Shown: positions 48,025 to 59,636 of the stretch, piece after piece
Layout of the letters: each line of letters starts with the position of its first letter
Position numbering within the stretch: position 1 is the first letter of the stretch
Origin: Buttiauxella sp. A111
Lineage (GTDB): Bacteria; Pseudomonadota; Gammaproteobacteria; Enterobacterales; Enterobacteriaceae
Assembly: GCF_014189855.1 (NCBI RefSeq)
Contig: NZ_BJFN01000007.1
Span: 124,001 to 188,000 of the forward strand
Direction of reading: 5' to 3'
DNA: 64,000 bases
Position numbers and translations under genes: made by a program
Notes under the pieces: generated by a model
Seen by the model: the letters and a program-made list of their open reading frames with translations, nothing else
Databases searched by the model: none
What the model was told of the DNA's origin: nothing

Positions 48025-49224
48025 ATGAAGCAACTGACCATTCTTGGCTCTACCGGATCTATCGGTACCAGTACCCTTAGCGTTGTTCGTCATAATCCTG
48101 ATACGTTTTCCGTCACGGCATTGGTTGCCGGGAAAAATGTCGCACGAATGGCTGAGCAATGCCTGGAGTTCAAGCCTCGTTGGGCAGTGATGGATGACGA
48201 AGTGTCTGCCGGGGAATTGCGTCGTCTGCTGAAAGAGCAGGGGAGTCGCACCGAAGTCCTGGCAGGGCAGCAAGCAGCTTGTGAAATGGCGGCGCTGGAT
48301 GAAGTTAATCAGGTTATGGCGGCGATTGTGGGGGCTGCAGGGCTGTTGCCTACACTTGCGGCTATTGCTGCAGGTAAACAGGTTCTACTGGCAAACAAAG
48401 AGTCATTAGTCACCTGTGGGCGTCTTTTTATGGATGCGGTCCAGCGAAGTCACGCTCAGTTGCTGCCTATCGACAGTGAACACAACGCGATTTTTCAGAG
48501 TTTACCAGAACCCATCCAACAGAATCTTGGGTACGCTGAACTTGAGAGTAATGGCGTTTCGTCCATTATCCTTACTGGGTCAGGTGGCCCTTTTCGTGAG
48601 ACCGCATTAGGTGATTTGGCGGCGATGACGCCAGACCAGGCATGTAGTCATCCGAACTGGTCGATGGGGCGTAAAATCTCTGTCGATTCAGCCACTATGA
48701 TGAATAAAGGTCTCGAATATATTGAAGCTCGCTGGCTATTTAATGCTTCAGCGAAGCAAATGGAAGTCCTGATACATCCGCAATCGGTTATCCATTCGAT
48801 GGTTCGCTACCGTGATGGCAGCGTGCTGGCACAGTTAGGCGCCCCAGATATGCGGACGCCAATCGCACATGCAATGGCGTTTCCAGAGCGAGTCGTATCA
48901 GGTGTTGAGCCGCTCGATTTTTGTAAAATTGGCACTTTCACGTTTATGGAACCAGACTATGATCGCTATCCGTGTCTGAAATTAGCGATGGATGCATTTG
49001 AGCAGGGGCAGGCCGCAACCACCGTGCTGAATGCGGCGAATGAAGTGGTTGTTGAAGCCTTCTTACGCGAACAACTGCGATTCACAGAGATTGCCTCCCT
49101 GAACAGAGCCGTATTGGATAGTGTTGATTTGACGGAGCCAAAGAGTGTTGACGATGTGATTGCTGTGGATGCGAAAGCGCGCGAGGTTGCCCGAAATCTG
49201 GTGACACGTATCGCGTCCCGATGA
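48025..49224 (+). CDS. dxr: 1-deoxy-D-xylulose 5-phosphate reductoisomerase
   Basis: The 399-residue NADPH enzyme makes MEP, committing carbon to isoprenoid synthesis. It is the target of fosmidomycin. NADPH binding is at [11 protein letters not shown] (residues 7-17). Active-site segments [17 protein letters not shown] and [13 protein letters not shown] carry the metal ligands. One other isoprenoid gene (uppS) follows, separated by a terminator-like hairpin. Confidence 0.98.
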   Translation: MKQLTILGSTGSIGTSTLSVVRHNPDTFSVTALVAGKNVARMAEQCLEFKPRWAVMDDEVSAGELRRLLKEQGSRTEVLAGQQAACEMAALDEVNQVMAAIVGAAGLLPTLAAIAAGKQVLLANKESLVTCGRLFMDAVQRSHAQLLPIDSEHNAIFQSLPEPIQQNLGYAELESNGVSSIILTGSGGPFRETALGDLAAMTPDQACSHPNWSMGRKISVDSATMMNKGLEYIEARWLFNASAKQMEVLIHPQSVIHSMVRYRDGSVLAQLGAPDMRTPIAHAMAFPERVVSGVEPLDFCKIGTFTFMEPDYDRYPCLKLAMDAFEQGQAATTVLNAANEVVVEAFLREQLRFTEIASLNRAVLDSVDLTEPKSVDDVIAVDAKAREVARNLVTRIASR

Positions 49225-49323
49225 TTATTTATTCAGCCGATGTACCTCCATTTGTTAGCTTTGTGCTTCAGTGATATAGTCTGCGCCATCTTTTGGTCGA
49301 AAATTTCTGACTGAACGATAGGT

Positions 49324-49349
49324 AAGCCGTGTTATAGCACGGCTTTTTT
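49324..49349 (+). terminator. Terminator between dxr and uppS
   Basis: AAGCCGTG and CACGGCTT pair around a short loop, followed by six T. uppS therefore likely has its own promoter in the 60 bp after it or receives readthrough. Confidence 0.85.
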
Positions 49350-49410
49350 ATGTAGAAGCTGAAATCATTCTGAGTACCGCTTAGTCCTTATCTGGGAATA
49401 ATTACGTCTT

Positions 49411-50163
49411 ATGTTGTCTGCAAACCAACAATTAAGCGAATCACAATCTGACCATGGCGCTCGTCATGTTGCCATCATTATGGACGGTAACGGACGCTGG
49501 GCTAAACGACAGGGGAAGATGAGGATTTCTGGTCATAAAGCGGGTGCGAAATCTGTACGCCGAGCTGTAAGTTTTGCAGCAAATAACGGTATTGATGCGC
49601 TTACACTTTATGCCTTCAGTAGTGAAAACTGGAATCGCCCGGCTCAAGAAGTCAGCGCGTTGATGGAGTTATTTGTGTGGGCTTTAGACAGTGAAGTCAA
49701 AAGTTTACATCGTCACAATGTCCGTCTACGAATTATTGGTGATACCAGTCGATTCAATGCTCGCCTGCAAGAACGTATTAACAAAGCCGAAGCTCTCACC
49801 AGTACCAATACCGGTTTGACTCTCAATATCGCCGCGAATTATGGTGGACGTTGGGATATTATTCAGGGAGTGCGGCATCTTGCCGAACAGGTACAGGAAG
49901 GCTTATTGCGTCCAGACCAGATTGATGAAGAGATGCTAAGTCAGCAAATCTGCATGAATGAACTGGCTCCCGTAGATTTAGTAATTAGGACAGGGGGAGA
50001 GCATCGTATCAGTAACTTTCTGATTTGGCAGATTGCCTATGCAGAACTTTATTTCACAGATGTTCTTTGGCCTGATTTCGATGAACAAGACTTTGAAGGT
50101 GCACTACATGCTTTTGCAAATCGAGAGCGTCGTTTTGGCGGCACGGCACCTGGTGGTGAGTAA
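49411..50163 (+). CDS. uppS: Undecaprenyl diphosphate synthase (cis-prenyltransferase)
   Basis: The 250-residue enzyme extends farnesyl diphosphate to the C55 lipid carrier used for peptidoglycan and O-antigen. The cis-prenyltransferase motif HVAIIMDGNGRWAK has catalytic Asp25, and SSENWNRP, NIAANYGGRWD and RTGGEHRISNFL are present. E. coli calls the gene ispU or uppS. It precedes cdsA by 18 bp. Confidence 0.98.
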   Translation: MLSANQQLSESQSDHGARHVAIIMDGNGRWAKRQGKMRISGHKAGAKSVRRAVSFAANNGIDALTLYAFSSENWNRPAQEVSALMELFVWALDSEVKSLHRHNVRLRIIGDTSRFNARLQERINKAEALTSTNTGLTLNIAANYGGRWDIIQGVRHLAEQVQEGLLRPDQIDEEMLSQQICMNELAPVDLVIRTGGEHRISNFLIWQIAYAELYFTDVLWPDFDEQDFEGALHAFANRERRFGGTAPGGE

Positions 50164-50181
50164 GCCTGTTGGGGGTCACCT

Positions 50182-51039
50182 TTGCTGAAGTATCGTCTGC
50201 TTTCTGCGTTTATTTTAATCCCGGTGGTTATTGCCGCGTTATTTTGGCTCCCACCTGTAGGATTTGCTATTACCACCCTGGTGGTCTGTATGCTCGCCGC
50301 TTGGGAATGGGGGCAACTGGCAGGCTTTAAAGCGCGTTCACAACGTGTATGGCTTGCAGTGCTGTGCGGTCTGTTATTGGCTCTGATGTTGTTTGCATTG
50401 CCTGAATACCAGCGTACGGTTCACATACCGCTGATTGAGGCCTCACTCTGGGCATCACTTGCCTGGTGGTTTGCTGCATTGCTACTGGTGTTGTTCTATC
50501 CAGGCTCTGCATCAATCTGGCGCAATTCAAAAACACTGCGTCTGGTATTTGGTGTGTTGACGATCGTGCCGTTTTTCTGGGGCATGATTGTACTGCGTAA
50601 CTGGCATTACGATAGCAACCATTACACCGGCTCAATTTGGTTGTTGTATGTGATGGTTCTGGTCTGGGGTGCGGATTCCGGCGCGTATATGTTTGGCAAA
50701 ATGTTTGGTAAACATAAACTGGCTCCGAAAGTCTCACCGGGCAAAACATGGCAGGGTTTCTTTGGTGGATTGTTCACTTCTGCGATTATCTCCTTGCTGT
50801 TTGGCATGTGGGCGAATCTGGACGTGGCTCCGGCTATCCTGTTGACCTGTTCGGTCGTCGCTGCGCTGGCTTCAGTGCTGGGCGATTTAACTGAAAGTAT
50901 GTTCAAGCGTGAAGCAGGGATTAAAGATAGCGGTCACTTGATCCCCGGTCATGGTGGTATCCTTGACCGCATTGATAGCCTCACAGCAGCAGTACCGGTC
51001 TTTGCCTGTCTGTTATTGCTGGTATTCAGGACGATTTAA
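50182..51039 (+). CDS. cdsA: Phosphatidate cytidylyltransferase
   Basis: The 285-residue inner-membrane enzyme makes CDP-diacylglycerol, the common phospholipid precursor. About eight hydrophobic segments are seen, and the CDS signature [20 protein letters not shown] with GILDRIDS is near the C-terminus. The start is TTG at 50182 (LKYRLLSAF), with GGGGGT upstream, matching the E. coli N-terminus. rseP follows after 11 bp. Confidence 0.97.
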   Translation: MLKYRLLSAFILIPVVIAALFWLPPVGFAITTLVVCMLAAWEWGQLAGFKARSQRVWLAVLCGLLLALMLFALPEYQRTVHIPLIEASLWASLAWWFAALLLVLFYPGSASIWRNSKTLRLVFGVLTIVPFFWGMIVLRNWHYDSNHYTGSIWLLYVMVLVWGADSGAYMFGKMFGKHKLAPKVSPGKTWQGFFGGLFTSAIISLLFGMWANLDVAPAILLTCSVVAALASVLGDLTESMFKREAGIKDSGHLIPGHGGILDRIDSLTAAVPVFACLLLLVFRTI

Positions 51040-51050
51040 CGGAAGGTTAT

Positions 51051-52403
51051 ATGCTGAGCTTACTCTGGAATTTGGCTGCATTTATCGTTGCACTGGGTGT
51101 GTTAATTACCGTGCATGAGTTCGGCCATTTTTGGGTTGCTCGCCGCTGTGGTGTCAAAGTTGAGCGCTTTTCCATTGGTTTTGGTAAAGCGCTCTGGCGT
51201 CGTACCGATCGTCACGGCACCGAATTCGTCATTGCCCTGATTCCTCTGGGCGGCTACGTTAAAATGCTGGATGAACGTGTTGAGCCGGTGAGTCCGGAAC
51301 TACGTCATTATGCTTTTAATAACAAAACCGTTTCTCAACGAGCCGCAATTATTGCGGCCGGTCCGATTGCCAACTTTATCTTCGCTGTGTTTGCCTATTG
51401 GCTGGTATTTATTATCGGTGTCCCTGGTGTTCGGCCGGTTGTTGGTGAAGTAATGCCCAACTCGATAGCGGCAGAAGCACAAATTGCACCAGGAATGGAA
51501 CTTAAAGCGATTGACGGCATCGAAACGCCTGATTGGGAATCAGTTCAACTCGAGCTGATGGCGAAAATTGGCAATGACAGCACGAAGGTAACACTGGCTC
51601 CTCTGGGGTCAAATTTACGTACTGAGAAAACGCTGAATTTGCGCCACTGGCAGTTTGAACCAGAAAAGCAGGATCCGATTTCGTCCTTGGGCATCGGGCC
51701 TCGCCGTCCACAAATTGAAACGGTATTACAAGAAGTGCAGCCAGATTCCGCAGCAAACAAAGCGGGTTTGCAAGCTGGAGACAGGATCGTTAAAGTCAGC
51801 GGTGCGGCACTCACTCAGTGGACAGAATTTGTTAGTCAGGTGCGTGACAATCCAGGTCACCCACTGGAGCTAGAAATAGAAAGACAAGGGGCGCTCTTGT
51901 CTTTAACGCTGATACCGGATACAAAACCGGGTAAAGCAAAGGCTGAAGGGTTTGCGGGTGTGGTACCAAAGGTTATCCCGCTACCGGATGAGTATAAAAC
52001 AGTACGCCAGTATGGGCCGTTTGCTGCTGTTGCGGAAGCCACGGATAAAACCTGGCAACTGATGAAGCTTACAGTCAACATGCTGGGGAAATTAATAACC
52101 GGTGACATCAAGCTGAATAACCTCAGTGGGCCAATTTCCATAGCTCAAGGGGCAGGTATGTCAGCGGAATCTGGGTTGATTTACTATCTGATGTTCCTGG
52201 CGTTAATTAGCGTCAATCTGGGGATTATCAACCTGTTTCCGTTACCCGTCTTGGACGGGGGGCATCTGCTCTTTTTGGCGATTGAAAAGCTGAAGGGTGG
52301 GCCGGTTTCCGAGCGAGTTCAAGACTTTAGTTACCGCATTGGCTCTATATTGCTGGTGCTGTTGATGGGGCTTGCACTTTTCAATGATTTCTCTCGGTTT
52401 TAG
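51051..52403 (+). CDS. rseP: Site-2 protease RseP (intramembrane zinc metalloprotease)
   Basis: The 450-residue protease cuts RseA after DegS, releasing sigma-E, and clears signal-peptide remnants. The zinc motif HEFGH is at residues 22-26 in the first membrane segment, and the third ligand motif [11 protein letters not shown] is near residue 395. Two periplasmic PDZ domains lie between them. Four membrane segments are predicted by eye. It stands directly before bamA, so the sigma-E switch and its main client pathway share the operon. Confidence 0.97.
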   Translation: MLSLLWNLAAFIVALGVLITVHEFGHFWVARRCGVKVERFSIGFGKALWRRTDRHGTEFVIALIPLGGYVKMLDERVEPVSPELRHYAFNNKTVSQRAAIIAAGPIANFIFAVFAYWLVFIIGVPGVRPVVGEVMPNSIAAEAQIAPGMELKAIDGIETPDWESVQLELMAKIGNDSTKVTLAPLGSNLRTEKTLNLRHWQFEPEKQDPISSLGIGPRRPQIETVLQEVQPDSAANKAGLQAGDRIVKVSGAALTQWTEFVSQVRDNPGHPLELEIERQGALLSLTLIPDTKPGKAKAEGFAGVVPKVIPLPDEYKTVRQYGPFAAVAEATDKTWQLMKLTVNMLGKLITGDIKLNNLSGPISIAQGAGMSAESGLIYYLMFLALISVNLGIINLFPLPVLDGGHLLFLAIEKLKGGPVSERVQDFSYRIGSILLVLLMGLALFNDFSRF

Positions 52404-52433
52404 AGAGTAGGTTAGGAAGAACGCATAACAACG

Positions 52434-54842
52434 ATGGCGATGAAAAAGTTGCTCATAGCGTCGCTGCTGTTTAGCAGCGCCACCGTATACGGTGCAGACG
52501 GGTTCGTGGTGAAGGACATTCATTTCGAAGGCCTGCAGCGAGTCGCCGTCGGTGCGGCCCTCCTCAGCATGCCGGTTCGTGTAGGCGACACCGTCTCTGA
52601 CGAGGATATCAGTAATACTATCCGTTCACTTTTCGCTACCGGGAACTTCGAAGATGTTCGGGTACTGCGTGATGGTGAAACGTTGGTTGTTCAGGTGAAA
52701 GAACGCCCGACAATCGCAAGTATTACTTTCTCTGGTAACAAGTCCGTGAAGGACGACATGCTTAAACAGAACCTCGAGGCTTCTGGCGTGCGTGTTGGCG
52801 AATCACTGGACAGAACCACTCTGGCTGATATCGAAAAAGGGCTGGAAGATTTCTATTACAGCGTTGGTAAGTACAGTGCCAGCGTGAAAGCCGTTGTTAC
52901 GCCACTGCCGCGTAACCGTGTTGACCTGAAACTGGTATTCCAGGAAGGCGTTTCGGCCAAAATTCAGCAAATCAACATCGTAGGCAACCATGCGTTTACG
53001 ACTGACGAACTTATTTCGCATTTCCAACTGCGTGATGAAGTGCCGTGGTGGAACGTGGTGGGCGATCGTAAATATCAGAAGCAGAAGCTTGCCGGTGACC
53101 TCGAAACTTTGCGCAGTTACTACCTTGATCGTGGTTACGCGCGCTTTAATATCGATTCCACACAGGTCAGCCTGACGCCTGATAAGAAAAGCATTTACGT
53201 TACCATCAACGTGACCGAAGGCGAGCAGTACAAGATCGCTGGTGTGACGGTAAGCGGTAACCTGGCTGGGCACTCTGCGGAAATTGAGACGCTGACTAAA
53301 CTCAAGCCGGGCGAGCTGTATAACGGTACTAAAGTGACCAAAATGGAAGACGACATCAAGAAATTGTTGGGTCGTTATGGTTACGCCTATCCGCGTGTGC
53401 AAACGCAGCCAGAAATCAATGATGCAGATAAGACAGTTAAACTGCATGTAAACGTTGATTCCGGAAACCGTTACTACGTACGTAAAATTCGCTTTGAAGG
53501 CAACGACACCAGTAAAGATTCTGTCCTGCGTCGCGAAATGCGCCAAATGGAAGGAACCTGGCTGGGCAGCGACCTTGTCGACTCAGGCAAAGATCGTCTG
53601 AACCGTCTTGGATACTTCGAAACCGTCGATGTCGACACGCAGCGTGTTTCAGGTAGCCCTGATCAGGTTGATGTGGTGTACAAAGTTAAAGAGCGTAATA
53701 CCGGTAGCTTCAACTTCGGTATTGGTTACGGTACTGAAAGTGGTATCAGCTTCCAGGTCGGTGTCCAGCAGGATAACTGGTTAGGGACGGGTTACTCTGT
53801 TGGTATCAACGGTACCAAAAACGATTATCAGACATATGCTGAATTGTCGTTAACCGATCCATACTTTACAGTTGACGGTGTGAGTCTTGGCGGTCGTGTC
53901 TTCTATAACGACTTTAAAGCAGATGACGCGGATCTTTCCGACTACACCAACAAAAGTTACGGTGTAGACGGTACCCTTGGCTTCCCGGTTAATGAAAACA
54001 ACACGTTGCGTTTGGGTATGGGTTATGTGCATAACGACCTGTCCAACATGCAACCGCAGGTTGCGATGTGGCGTTATCTGGACTCCATGGGTCAAACAAC
54101 GGGTACAACGTCGACTGACAATGGCTTCGCGGCAGATGACTTCACGGTAAACTACGGTTGGACATATAACAAACTTGACCGTGGTTACTTCCCAACCGAA
54201 GGCTCGCGTGTAAACCTTAACGGTAAAGTGACCGTACCGGGCTCTGACAACGAGTTCTACAAAGTGACGCTGGATACGGCAAGCTACTTCCCAATTGATG
54301 ATGATCATACCTGGGTTATGTTAGGTCGTACTCGTATTGGTTACGGTGATGGTTTGAGCGGCAAAGAAATGCCGTTCTATGAAAACTTCTATGCCGGTGG
54401 TTCCAGTACGGTGCGTGGCTTCCAGTCCAACAACATTGGTCCGAAAGCGGTCTATATTGGTGGCCCAGGAAATGATAACTGTGACCAGGCTGGTGGGGTT
54501 TGCTCATCCGACGATGCAGTCGGTGGTAACGCAATGGCCGTGGCAAGTTTAGAACTTATCACGCCAACGCCATTCCTGAGCGAGAAGTACGCGAACTCAG
54601 TTCGTACATCACTGTTCATGGATATGGGTACCGTTTGGGATACAAATTGGGACAATGAGAAATATGGTGCGGATGGGATTCCGGATTATAGTGACCCAAG
54701 CAACATTCGTATGTCAGCAGGTATTGCATTGCAATGGATGTCACCGTTAGGGCCGTTGGTCTTCTCTTATGCCCAACCGTTCAAGAAATATGAAGGTGAC
54801 AAAGCGGAACAGTTCCAGTTTAACATTGGTAAAACCTGGTAA
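52434..54842 (+). CDS. bamA: Outer-membrane protein assembly factor BamA
   Basis: The 802-residue Omp85 protein is the core of the BAM complex that folds beta-barrel proteins into the outer membrane. After a signal peptide (to about residue 20, VYG-AD) come five POTRA domains ([15 protein letters not shown] onwards) and the 16-strand barrel. The VRGF motif of loop 6 is present (STVRGFQSN), and the C-terminus ends FNIGKTW. Loop 6 is shorter than in E. coli (810 residues), losing part of the segment before [10 protein letters not shown]. Confidence 0.99.
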   Translation: MAMKKLLIASLLFSSATVYGADGFVVKDIHFEGLQRVAVGAALLSMPVRVGDTVSDEDISNTIRSLFATGNFEDVRVLRDGETLVVQVKERPTIASITFSGNKSVKDDMLKQNLEASGVRVGESLDRTTLADIEKGLEDFYYSVGKYSASVKAVVTPLPRNRVDLKLVFQEGVSAKIQQINIVGNHAFTTDELISHFQLRDEVPWWNVVGDRKYQKQKLAGDLETLRSYYLDRGYARFNIDSTQVSLTPDKKSIYVTINVTEGEQYKIAGVTVSGNLAGHSAEIETLTKLKPGELYNGTKVTKMEDDIKKLLGRYGYAYPRVQTQPEINDADKTVKLHVNVDSGNRYYVRKIRFEGNDTSKDSVLRREMRQMEGTWLGSDLVDSGKDRLNRLGYFETVDVDTQRVSGSPDQVDVVYKVKERNTGSFNFGIGYGTESGISFQVGVQQDNWLGTGYSVGINGTKNDYQTYAELSLTDPYFTVDGVSLGGRVFYNDFKADDADLSDYTNKSYGVDGTLGFPVNENNTLRLGMGYVHNDLSNMQPQVAMWRYLDSMGQTTGTTSTDNGFAADDFTVNYGWTYNKLDRGYFPTEGSRVNLNGKVTVPGSDNEFYKVTLDTASYFPIDDDHTWVMLGRTRIGYGDGLSGKEMPFYENFYAGGSSTVRGFQSNNIGPKAVYIGGPGNDNCDQAGGVCSSDDAVGGNAMAVASLELITPTPFLSEKYANSVRTSLFMDMGTVWDTNWDNEKYGADGIPDYSDPSNIRMSAGIALQWMSPLGPLVFSYAQPFKKYEGDKAEQFQFNIGKTW

Positions 54843-54962
54843 TTGTTTTGCGCAAAGGAATGCGGATAAGCAGTGTCGCGTTGATGCCAGTTCGCTAAAT
54901 GCAGAACTGGCACGCGCAAAAAGAGTGTCTCAGGACACATACGGGATGGTAAGGAGTTAATT

Positions 54963-55463
54963 GTGAAAAAGTGGTTATTTGCCGCAGGTCTTGGCATCGC
55001 TATGGCTGCATCAGCCAGTGTTCAGGCTGCAGACAGCATTGCTGTAGTAAACATGGGTAATCTGTTCCAACAGGTTGCGCAGAGCACCGGTGTGTCCAAA
55101 ACTTTGGAAAACGAGTTTAAAGGCCGCGCGAGCGAATTGCAGAATATGGAAGGCGATCTGCAATCCAAAATGCAAAAGCTGCAACGTGATGGTTCTACCA
55201 TGAAAGCTGCTGACCGTAGCAAAATGGAAAAAGACCTGATGGCTCAACGCCAGCAGTTCCAGACCAAAGCTCAGGCTTTTGAACAAGACCGTAACCGTCG
55301 TTCTAACGAAGAACGTGGCAAACTGGTTACTCGTATTCAGAGCGCAGTGAAGAAAGTTGCTGACGACAAAGGTTACGATGTCGTGCTGGATACTAACACC
55401 GTTGCTTATGCAGGCAGCAGTGTAAAAGATATCACTTCAGATGTTCTGAAACAGGTTAAATAA
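54963..55463 (+). CDS. skp: Periplasmic chaperone Skp
   Basis: The 166-residue trimeric chaperone holds unfolded outer-membrane proteins on their way to BamA. The signal peptide is [22 protein letters not shown], and the mature part has the long charged coiled-coil arms (about residues 45-130) and an alanine- and lysine-rich tail. The start is GTG at 54963, after AAGGAG. It sits between bamA and lpxD with 3 bp to lpxD. Confidence 0.97.
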   Translation: MKKWLFAAGLGIAMAASASVQAADSIAVVNMGNLFQQVAQSTGVSKTLENEFKGRASELQNMEGDLQSKMQKLQRDGSTMKAADRSKMEKDLMAQRQQFQTKAQAFEQDRNRRSNEERGKLVTRIQSAVKKVADDKGYDVVLDTNTVAYAGSSVKDITSDVLKQVK

Positions 55464-55466
55464 GTA

Positions 55467-56492
55467 ATGTCTTCAATTCGACTGGCTGATTTAGCCCAGC
55501 AGTTGGATGCAGAATTGCACGGTGATGGCGAACTCGTCATCACCGGCGTTGCATCTATGCAAACGGCCCAGGCTGGCCAAATTACGTTCATGGTTAACCC
55601 TCGTTATCGTGAGCAATTGGCTGTTTGCCAGGCTTCTGCCGTCGTTATGACTGAAGCCGATCTTCCTTTCGCACATAGCGCAGCCCTGGTAGTGAAGAAT
55701 CCCTACCTGACTTATGCTCGCATGGCGCAAATTCTTGATTCAACGCCGCAACCTGCACAAAACATCGCGCCAAGCGCGGTTGTTGATGCTACTGCGACGT
55801 TGGGTAATAACGTCGCTATAGGCGCTAACGCGGTTATCGAATCTGGCGTAGTGCTGGGTGATAACGTCGTGATTGGCCCTGGCTGCTTCGTGGGTAAAAA
55901 CACCAGCATTGGTGCGGGCACTCGCCTGTGGGCAAATGTGTCGATTTACCACGAAATTCAGATGGGTGAACAGTGCCTGGTTCAGTCCGGTACCGTCATT
56001 GGTTCTGATGGTTTTGGCTACGCTAACGATCGCGGAAACTGGGTGAAGATCCCTCAGCTTGGCCGAGTGATCATTGGCGATCGTGTTGAAATTGGTGCAT
56101 GTACAACAATTGACCGTGGTGCACTGGACGACACGATTATTGGCAATGGTGTTATCATTGATAATCAATGCCAGATTGCACATAACGTTGTGATTGGCGA
56201 CAATACTGCTGTTGCTGGCGGTGTGATCATGGCAGGCAGCCTGAAAATTGGCCGTTACTGCATGATTGGCGGTGCCAGTGTTATCAATGGTCATATGGAA
56301 ATCTGCGATAAAGTCACCGTGACTGGAATGGGCATGGTTATGCGCCCTATCACAGAACCAGGGGTTTATTCCTCGGGTATTCCATTACAGCCGAACAAAG
56401 TGTGGCGCAAAACAGCCGCGTTGGTGATGAATATTGACGAGTTCAGCAAACGCTTGAAATCCGTTGAGAAAAAAATCAATCAACAAGACTAA
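55467..56492 (+). CDS. lpxD: UDP-3-O-(3-hydroxymyristoyl)glucosamine N-acyltransferase
   Basis: The 341-residue acyltransferase adds the second acyl chain in lipid A synthesis. A small N-terminal uridine-binding domain is followed by a left-handed beta-helix of hexapeptide repeats and a C-terminal helix. The catalytic His lies in [17 protein letters not shown]. Its ATG is 3 bp after the skp stop. The gap to fabZ is 116 bp and carries a long hairpin. Confidence 0.98.
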   Translation: MSSIRLADLAQQLDAELHGDGELVITGVASMQTAQAGQITFMVNPRYREQLAVCQASAVVMTEADLPFAHSAALVVKNPYLTYARMAQILDSTPQPAQNIAPSAVVDATATLGNNVAIGANAVIESGVVLGDNVVIGPGCFVGKNTSIGAGTRLWANVSIYHEIQMGEQCLVQSGTVIGSDGFGYANDRGNWVKIPQLGRVIIGDRVEIGACTTIDRGALDDTIIGNGVIIDNQCQIAHNVVIGDNTAVAGGVIMAGSLKIGRYCMIGGASVINGHMEICDKVTVTGMGMVMRPITEPGVYSSGIPLQPNKVWRKTAALVMNIDEFSKRLKSVEKKINQQD

Positions 56493-56531
56493 AAGTCACC
56501 CGCCCAAGACGCGTTAGTGCTTACTGATTTG

Positions 56532-56566
56532 CGGCCTGCTAGCTATCCTGAGATAGTCGCAGGCCG
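56532..56566. other. Hairpin between lpxD and fabZ
   Basis: CGGCCTGC (56532-56539) pairs with GCAGGCCG (56559-56566), and inside it CTATC (56543-56547) pairs with GATAG (56552-56556). No long T run follows. It may be an RNA processing or attenuation site controlling fabZ-lpxA-lpxB expression within the operon. Confidence 0.65.
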
Positions 56567-56608
56567 TGTTATTATTGTCATTTGGTACATTTAGACAGGA
56601 AGAGTATC

Positions 56609-57064
56609 TTGACTACCGACACTCATACTCTGCACATCGAAGAGATTTTAGAACTTCTGCCGCACCGTTACCCGTTCTTACTGGTAGACCGCGTGCTGGA
56701 TTTTGAAGAAGGCCGTTTTTTACGTGCAGTAAAAAATGTCTCAGTAAACGAGCCGTTTTTCCAGGGCCACTTCCCTGGTAAACCGATTTTCCCAGGTGTT
56801 TTGATTCTTGAAGCGATGGCGCAAGCCACCGGTATTCTTGCGTTTAAAAGCGTAGGCAAACTGGAACCTGGTGAGCTTTATTACTTTGCTGGTATCGATG
56901 AAGCGCGCTTCAAACGCCCAGTTGTGCCTGGTGACCAGATGGTCATGGAAGTTACTTTCGAGAAAACCCGCCGTGGTCTGACGCGCTTCAAAGGCGTGGC
57001 AACTGTTGACGGTAAAATTGTCTGCGAAGCAACGATGATGTGTGCCCGCAGCCGGGAGAGTTAA
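56609..57064 (+). CDS. fabZ: 3-hydroxyacyl-ACP dehydratase FabZ
   Basis: The 151-residue hot-dog-fold enzyme dehydrates beta-hydroxyacyl-ACP in fatty acid elongation and competes with LpxA for 3-hydroxymyristoyl-ACP. Catalytic His54 is in [14 protein letters not shown] and Glu68 is in LILEAMAQ. The start is TTG at 56609, with AGGAAGAG upstream, as in E. coli; an upstream reading adds nine residues without a ribosome site. It is followed by lpxA after 3 bp. Confidence 0.98.
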   Translation: MTTDTHTLHIEEILELLPHRYPFLLVDRVLDFEEGRFLRAVKNVSVNEPFFQGHFPGKPIFPGVLILEAMAQATGILAFKSVGKLEPGELYYFAGIDEARFKRPVVPGDQMVMEVTFEKTRRGLTRFKGVATVDGKIVCEATMMCARSRES

Positions 57065-57067
57065 TAC

Positions 57068-57856
57068 GTGATTGATAAATCCGCCTTTATTCATCCATCC
57101 GCCATTGTGGAAGACGGTGCCGTCATTGGTGCTAACGTCCATATTGGTCCGTTTTGTATTGTTGGTCCGCATGTTGAGATAGGTGACGGTACCGTTCTGA
57201 AATCTCATGTTGTGGTAAATGGTCATACGACTATTGGCCGTGATAACGAGATTTATCAGTTCGCATCCATTGGTGAAGTTAACCAGGATCTTAAATATGC
57301 TGGTGAACCGACTCGTGTGGAGATTGGCGACCGCAACCGCATTCGCGAAAGCGTCACCATCCATCGTGGAACAGAACAGGGCGGTGGTTTGACGAAGGTG
57401 GGCAGTGATAACTTACTGATGATTAACGCCCATGTGGCGCATGATTGCACGGTTGGTAATCGCTGTATCCTCGCAAATAACGCAACACTTGCTGGCCATG
57501 TTTCCGTTGATGATTTCGCAATTATCGGCGGCATGACCGCGGTTCACCAGTTCTGTATTATTGGTGCGCACGTGATGGTGGGTGGTTGTTCCGGTGTGGC
57601 ACAAGATGTTCCGCCATATGTTATTGCGCAGGGCAACCACGCGACGCCGTTTGGCGTTAATATCGAAGGGCTCAAACGCCGTGGCTTCAGCAGAGAAGCA
57701 ATCCATGCGGTTCGTAACGCGTATAAAATTCTCTACCGCAGCGGGAAAACCTTCGAAGAAGCTAAGCCTGAAATTGCTCAAATTGCCGAGCAACATCCAG
57801 AAGTGAACGCATTTGTTGAATTCTTTGCTCGTTCAACGCGTGGTCTGATTCGCTAA
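57068..57856 (+). CDS. lpxA: UDP-N-acetylglucosamine acyltransferase LpxA
   Basis: The 262-residue enzyme performs the first step of lipid A synthesis. It is a left-handed beta-helix of hexapeptide repeats with catalytic His125 in [14 protein letters not shown]. The start is GTG at 57068. The stop is immediately followed by the lpxB ATG (TAA-ATG), indicating tight coupling. Confidence 0.99.
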   Translation: MIDKSAFIHPSAIVEDGAVIGANVHIGPFCIVGPHVEIGDGTVLKSHVVVNGHTTIGRDNEIYQFASIGEVNQDLKYAGEPTRVEIGDRNRIRESVTIHRGTEQGGGLTKVGSDNLLMINAHVAHDCTVGNRCILANNATLAGHVSVDDFAIIGGMTAVHQFCIIGAHVMVGGCSGVAQDVPPYVIAQGNHATPFGVNIEGLKRRGFSREAIHAVRNAYKILYRSGKTFEEAKPEIAQIAEQHPEVNAFVEFFARSTRGLIR

Positions 57857-59005
57857 ATGAAACCTGGTCGTCCGCTTACGATTGCCCTGGTCGCCGGAGA
57901 AACTTCCGGCGATATTCTTGGTGCGGGTCTGATTCGAGCGTTGAAAGCTCGGGTTCCTGATGCCCGCTTTGTGGGTGTCGCTGGGCCATTGATGCAAGCC
58001 GAAGGCTGCGAAGCCTGGTATGAGATGGAAGAACTGGCTGTGATGGGTATTGTTGAAGTACTCGGGCGCCTGCGTCGATTACTCCATATTCGTGCCGATC
58101 TGACGCGCCGTTTTACTGAATTGCAGCCTGATGTTTTTGTCGGTATCGATGCGCCGGACTTTAACATCACTCTGGAAGGCAATCTTAAAAAACAAGGTAT
58201 TCGCACCATTCATTACGTCAGTCCCTCCGTTTGGGCGTGGCGCCAAAAACGTGTTTTCAAAATAGGCAGAGCAACGGATTTAGTGCTCGCATTTCTGCCT
58301 TTCGAAAAAGCGTTTTACGATAAGTTTAACGTCCCGTGCCGCTTTATCGGTCATACCATGGCTGATGCCATGCCACTCGATCCCGATAAAAATGCCGCAC
58401 GCGCGACTTTAGGTATTTCCCCTGATGCTAAATGCCTGGCGTTACTTCCAGGTAGTCGTGGGGCAGAAGTTGAAATGCTCAGTGCTGATTTCCTCAAAAC
58501 TGCACTTTTGCTGCGTGAACGTTTTCCAGGTCTGGAAATTGTTGTACCGCTGGTGAACGCTAAGCGCCGCGAACAATTTGAGCGTATCAAAGCAGAAGTT
58601 GCTCCAGATCTGACTATGCATTTGCTCAATGGGCAAGGGCGTGAGGCCATGGTTGCAAGTGACGCCGCGTTACTGGCCTCAGGCACTGCGGCACTTGAGT
58701 GCATGTTGGCCAAATGCCCAATGGTCGTCGGTTATCGAATGAAGCCATTTACTTTCTGGCTGGCGAAGCGTCTGGTAAAAACTGATTATGTTTCACTGCC
58801 GAATTTGCTGGCGGGCCGTGAACTCGTAAAAGAATTGTTGCAGGAAGAGTGTGAGCCACACGCACTTGCGCAGGTACTTGCTCCGTTGCTTGAAGACGGC
58901 GCTCAAAGCCACCAAATGCACGACGCCTTCCGTGAATTACATCAGCAGATTCGTTGTAATGCCGATGAACAGGCAGCAGATGCTGTGCTGGAGCTTGCAC
59001 AATGA
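57857..59005 (+). CDS. lpxB: Lipid-A-disaccharide synthase LpxB
   Basis: The 382-residue GT19 glycosyltransferase joins UDP-diacylglucosamine and lipid X. It has the N-terminal [11 protein letters not shown] motif, [25 protein letters not shown] and [10 protein letters not shown], and a C-terminal domain with [21 protein letters not shown]. It overlaps rnhB by 4 bp (ATGA). Confidence 0.98.
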   Translation: MKPGRPLTIALVAGETSGDILGAGLIRALKARVPDARFVGVAGPLMQAEGCEAWYEMEELAVMGIVEVLGRLRRLLHIRADLTRRFTELQPDVFVGIDAPDFNITLEGNLKKQGIRTIHYVSPSVWAWRQKRVFKIGRATDLVLAFLPFEKAFYDKFNVPCRFIGHTMADAMPLDPDKNAARATLGISPDAKCLALLPGSRGAEVEMLSADFLKTALLLRERFPGLEIVVPLVNAKRREQFERIKAEVAPDLTMHLLNGQGREAMVASDAALLASGTAALECMLAKCPMVVGYRMKPFTFWLAKRLVKTDYVSLPNLLAGRELVKELLQEECEPHALAQVLAPLLEDGAQSHQMHDAFRELHQQIRCNADEQAADAVLELAQ

Positions 59006-59598
59006 TTGAATTTATTTACCCTCATACGCATCTGGTTGCGGGTGTTGATGAAGTGGGTCGTGGCCCGTTAGTTGGCGCGGTTGTCACTGCTGCGGTGATT
59101 CTTGATCCTCTCAATCCCATTGTCGGCCTGGCTGATTCTAAAAAATTATCAGAAAAACGCCGTCTGGCTCTGTATGACGAAATTACAGAAAAAGCGCTGG
59201 CCTGGAGTCTTGGCCGTGCTGAGCCGGAAGAGATTGATCAATTAAACATACTGCATGCCACCATGTTAGCGATGCAACGTGCCGTTGCGGGTCTTACGGT
59301 GGTGCCTGAATATGTGCTGATTGATGGCAACCGCTGCCCGGCGCTACCGATGCCTTCACTGGCGGTAGTTAAAGGTGACAGCCGGGTTGCAGAAATTAGC
59401 GCGGCGTCAATAATTGCCAAAGTGACGCGCGATCGTGAAATGACAGAGCTCGATCTCTGTTATCCGCAATACGGTTTTGCCCAACACAAGGGTTACCCTA
59501 CCGCTTTTCATCTGGAAAAGTTGGCAGAGCATGGTGCTACTGAACATCATCGCCGTAGTTTTGCTCCGGTCAAACGCGCTCTCGGACTGGCGTCCTGA
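59002..59598 (+). CDS. rnhB: Ribonuclease HII
   Basis: The 198-residue nuclease cuts RNA embedded in DNA, including single ribonucleotides. Active-site residues are visible as DEVGRGPL (Asp16 and Glu17 region), LIDG and a later Asp in the TRDREM segment. It overlaps lpxB by 4 bp and precedes dnaE by 38 bp. Confidence 0.98.
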   Translation: MIEFIYPHTHLVAGVDEVGRGPLVGAVVTAAVILDPLNPIVGLADSKKLSEKRRLALYDEITEKALAWSLGRAEPEEIDQLNILHATMLAMQRAVAGLTVVPEYVLIDGNRCPALPMPSLAVVKGDSRVAEISAASIIAKVTRDREMTELDLCYPQYGFAQHKGYPTAFHLEKLAEHGATEHHRRSFAPVKRALGLAS

Positions 59599-59636
59599 TT
59601 TGCGGACGTACGTTACACATCTAAACGGAATGAGAA

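Noticed and set aside
52803-53546. Antisense frame of 247 codons opposite bamA
   Set aside because: Shadow frame within a strongly conserved gene, with no ribosome site and no known homology.
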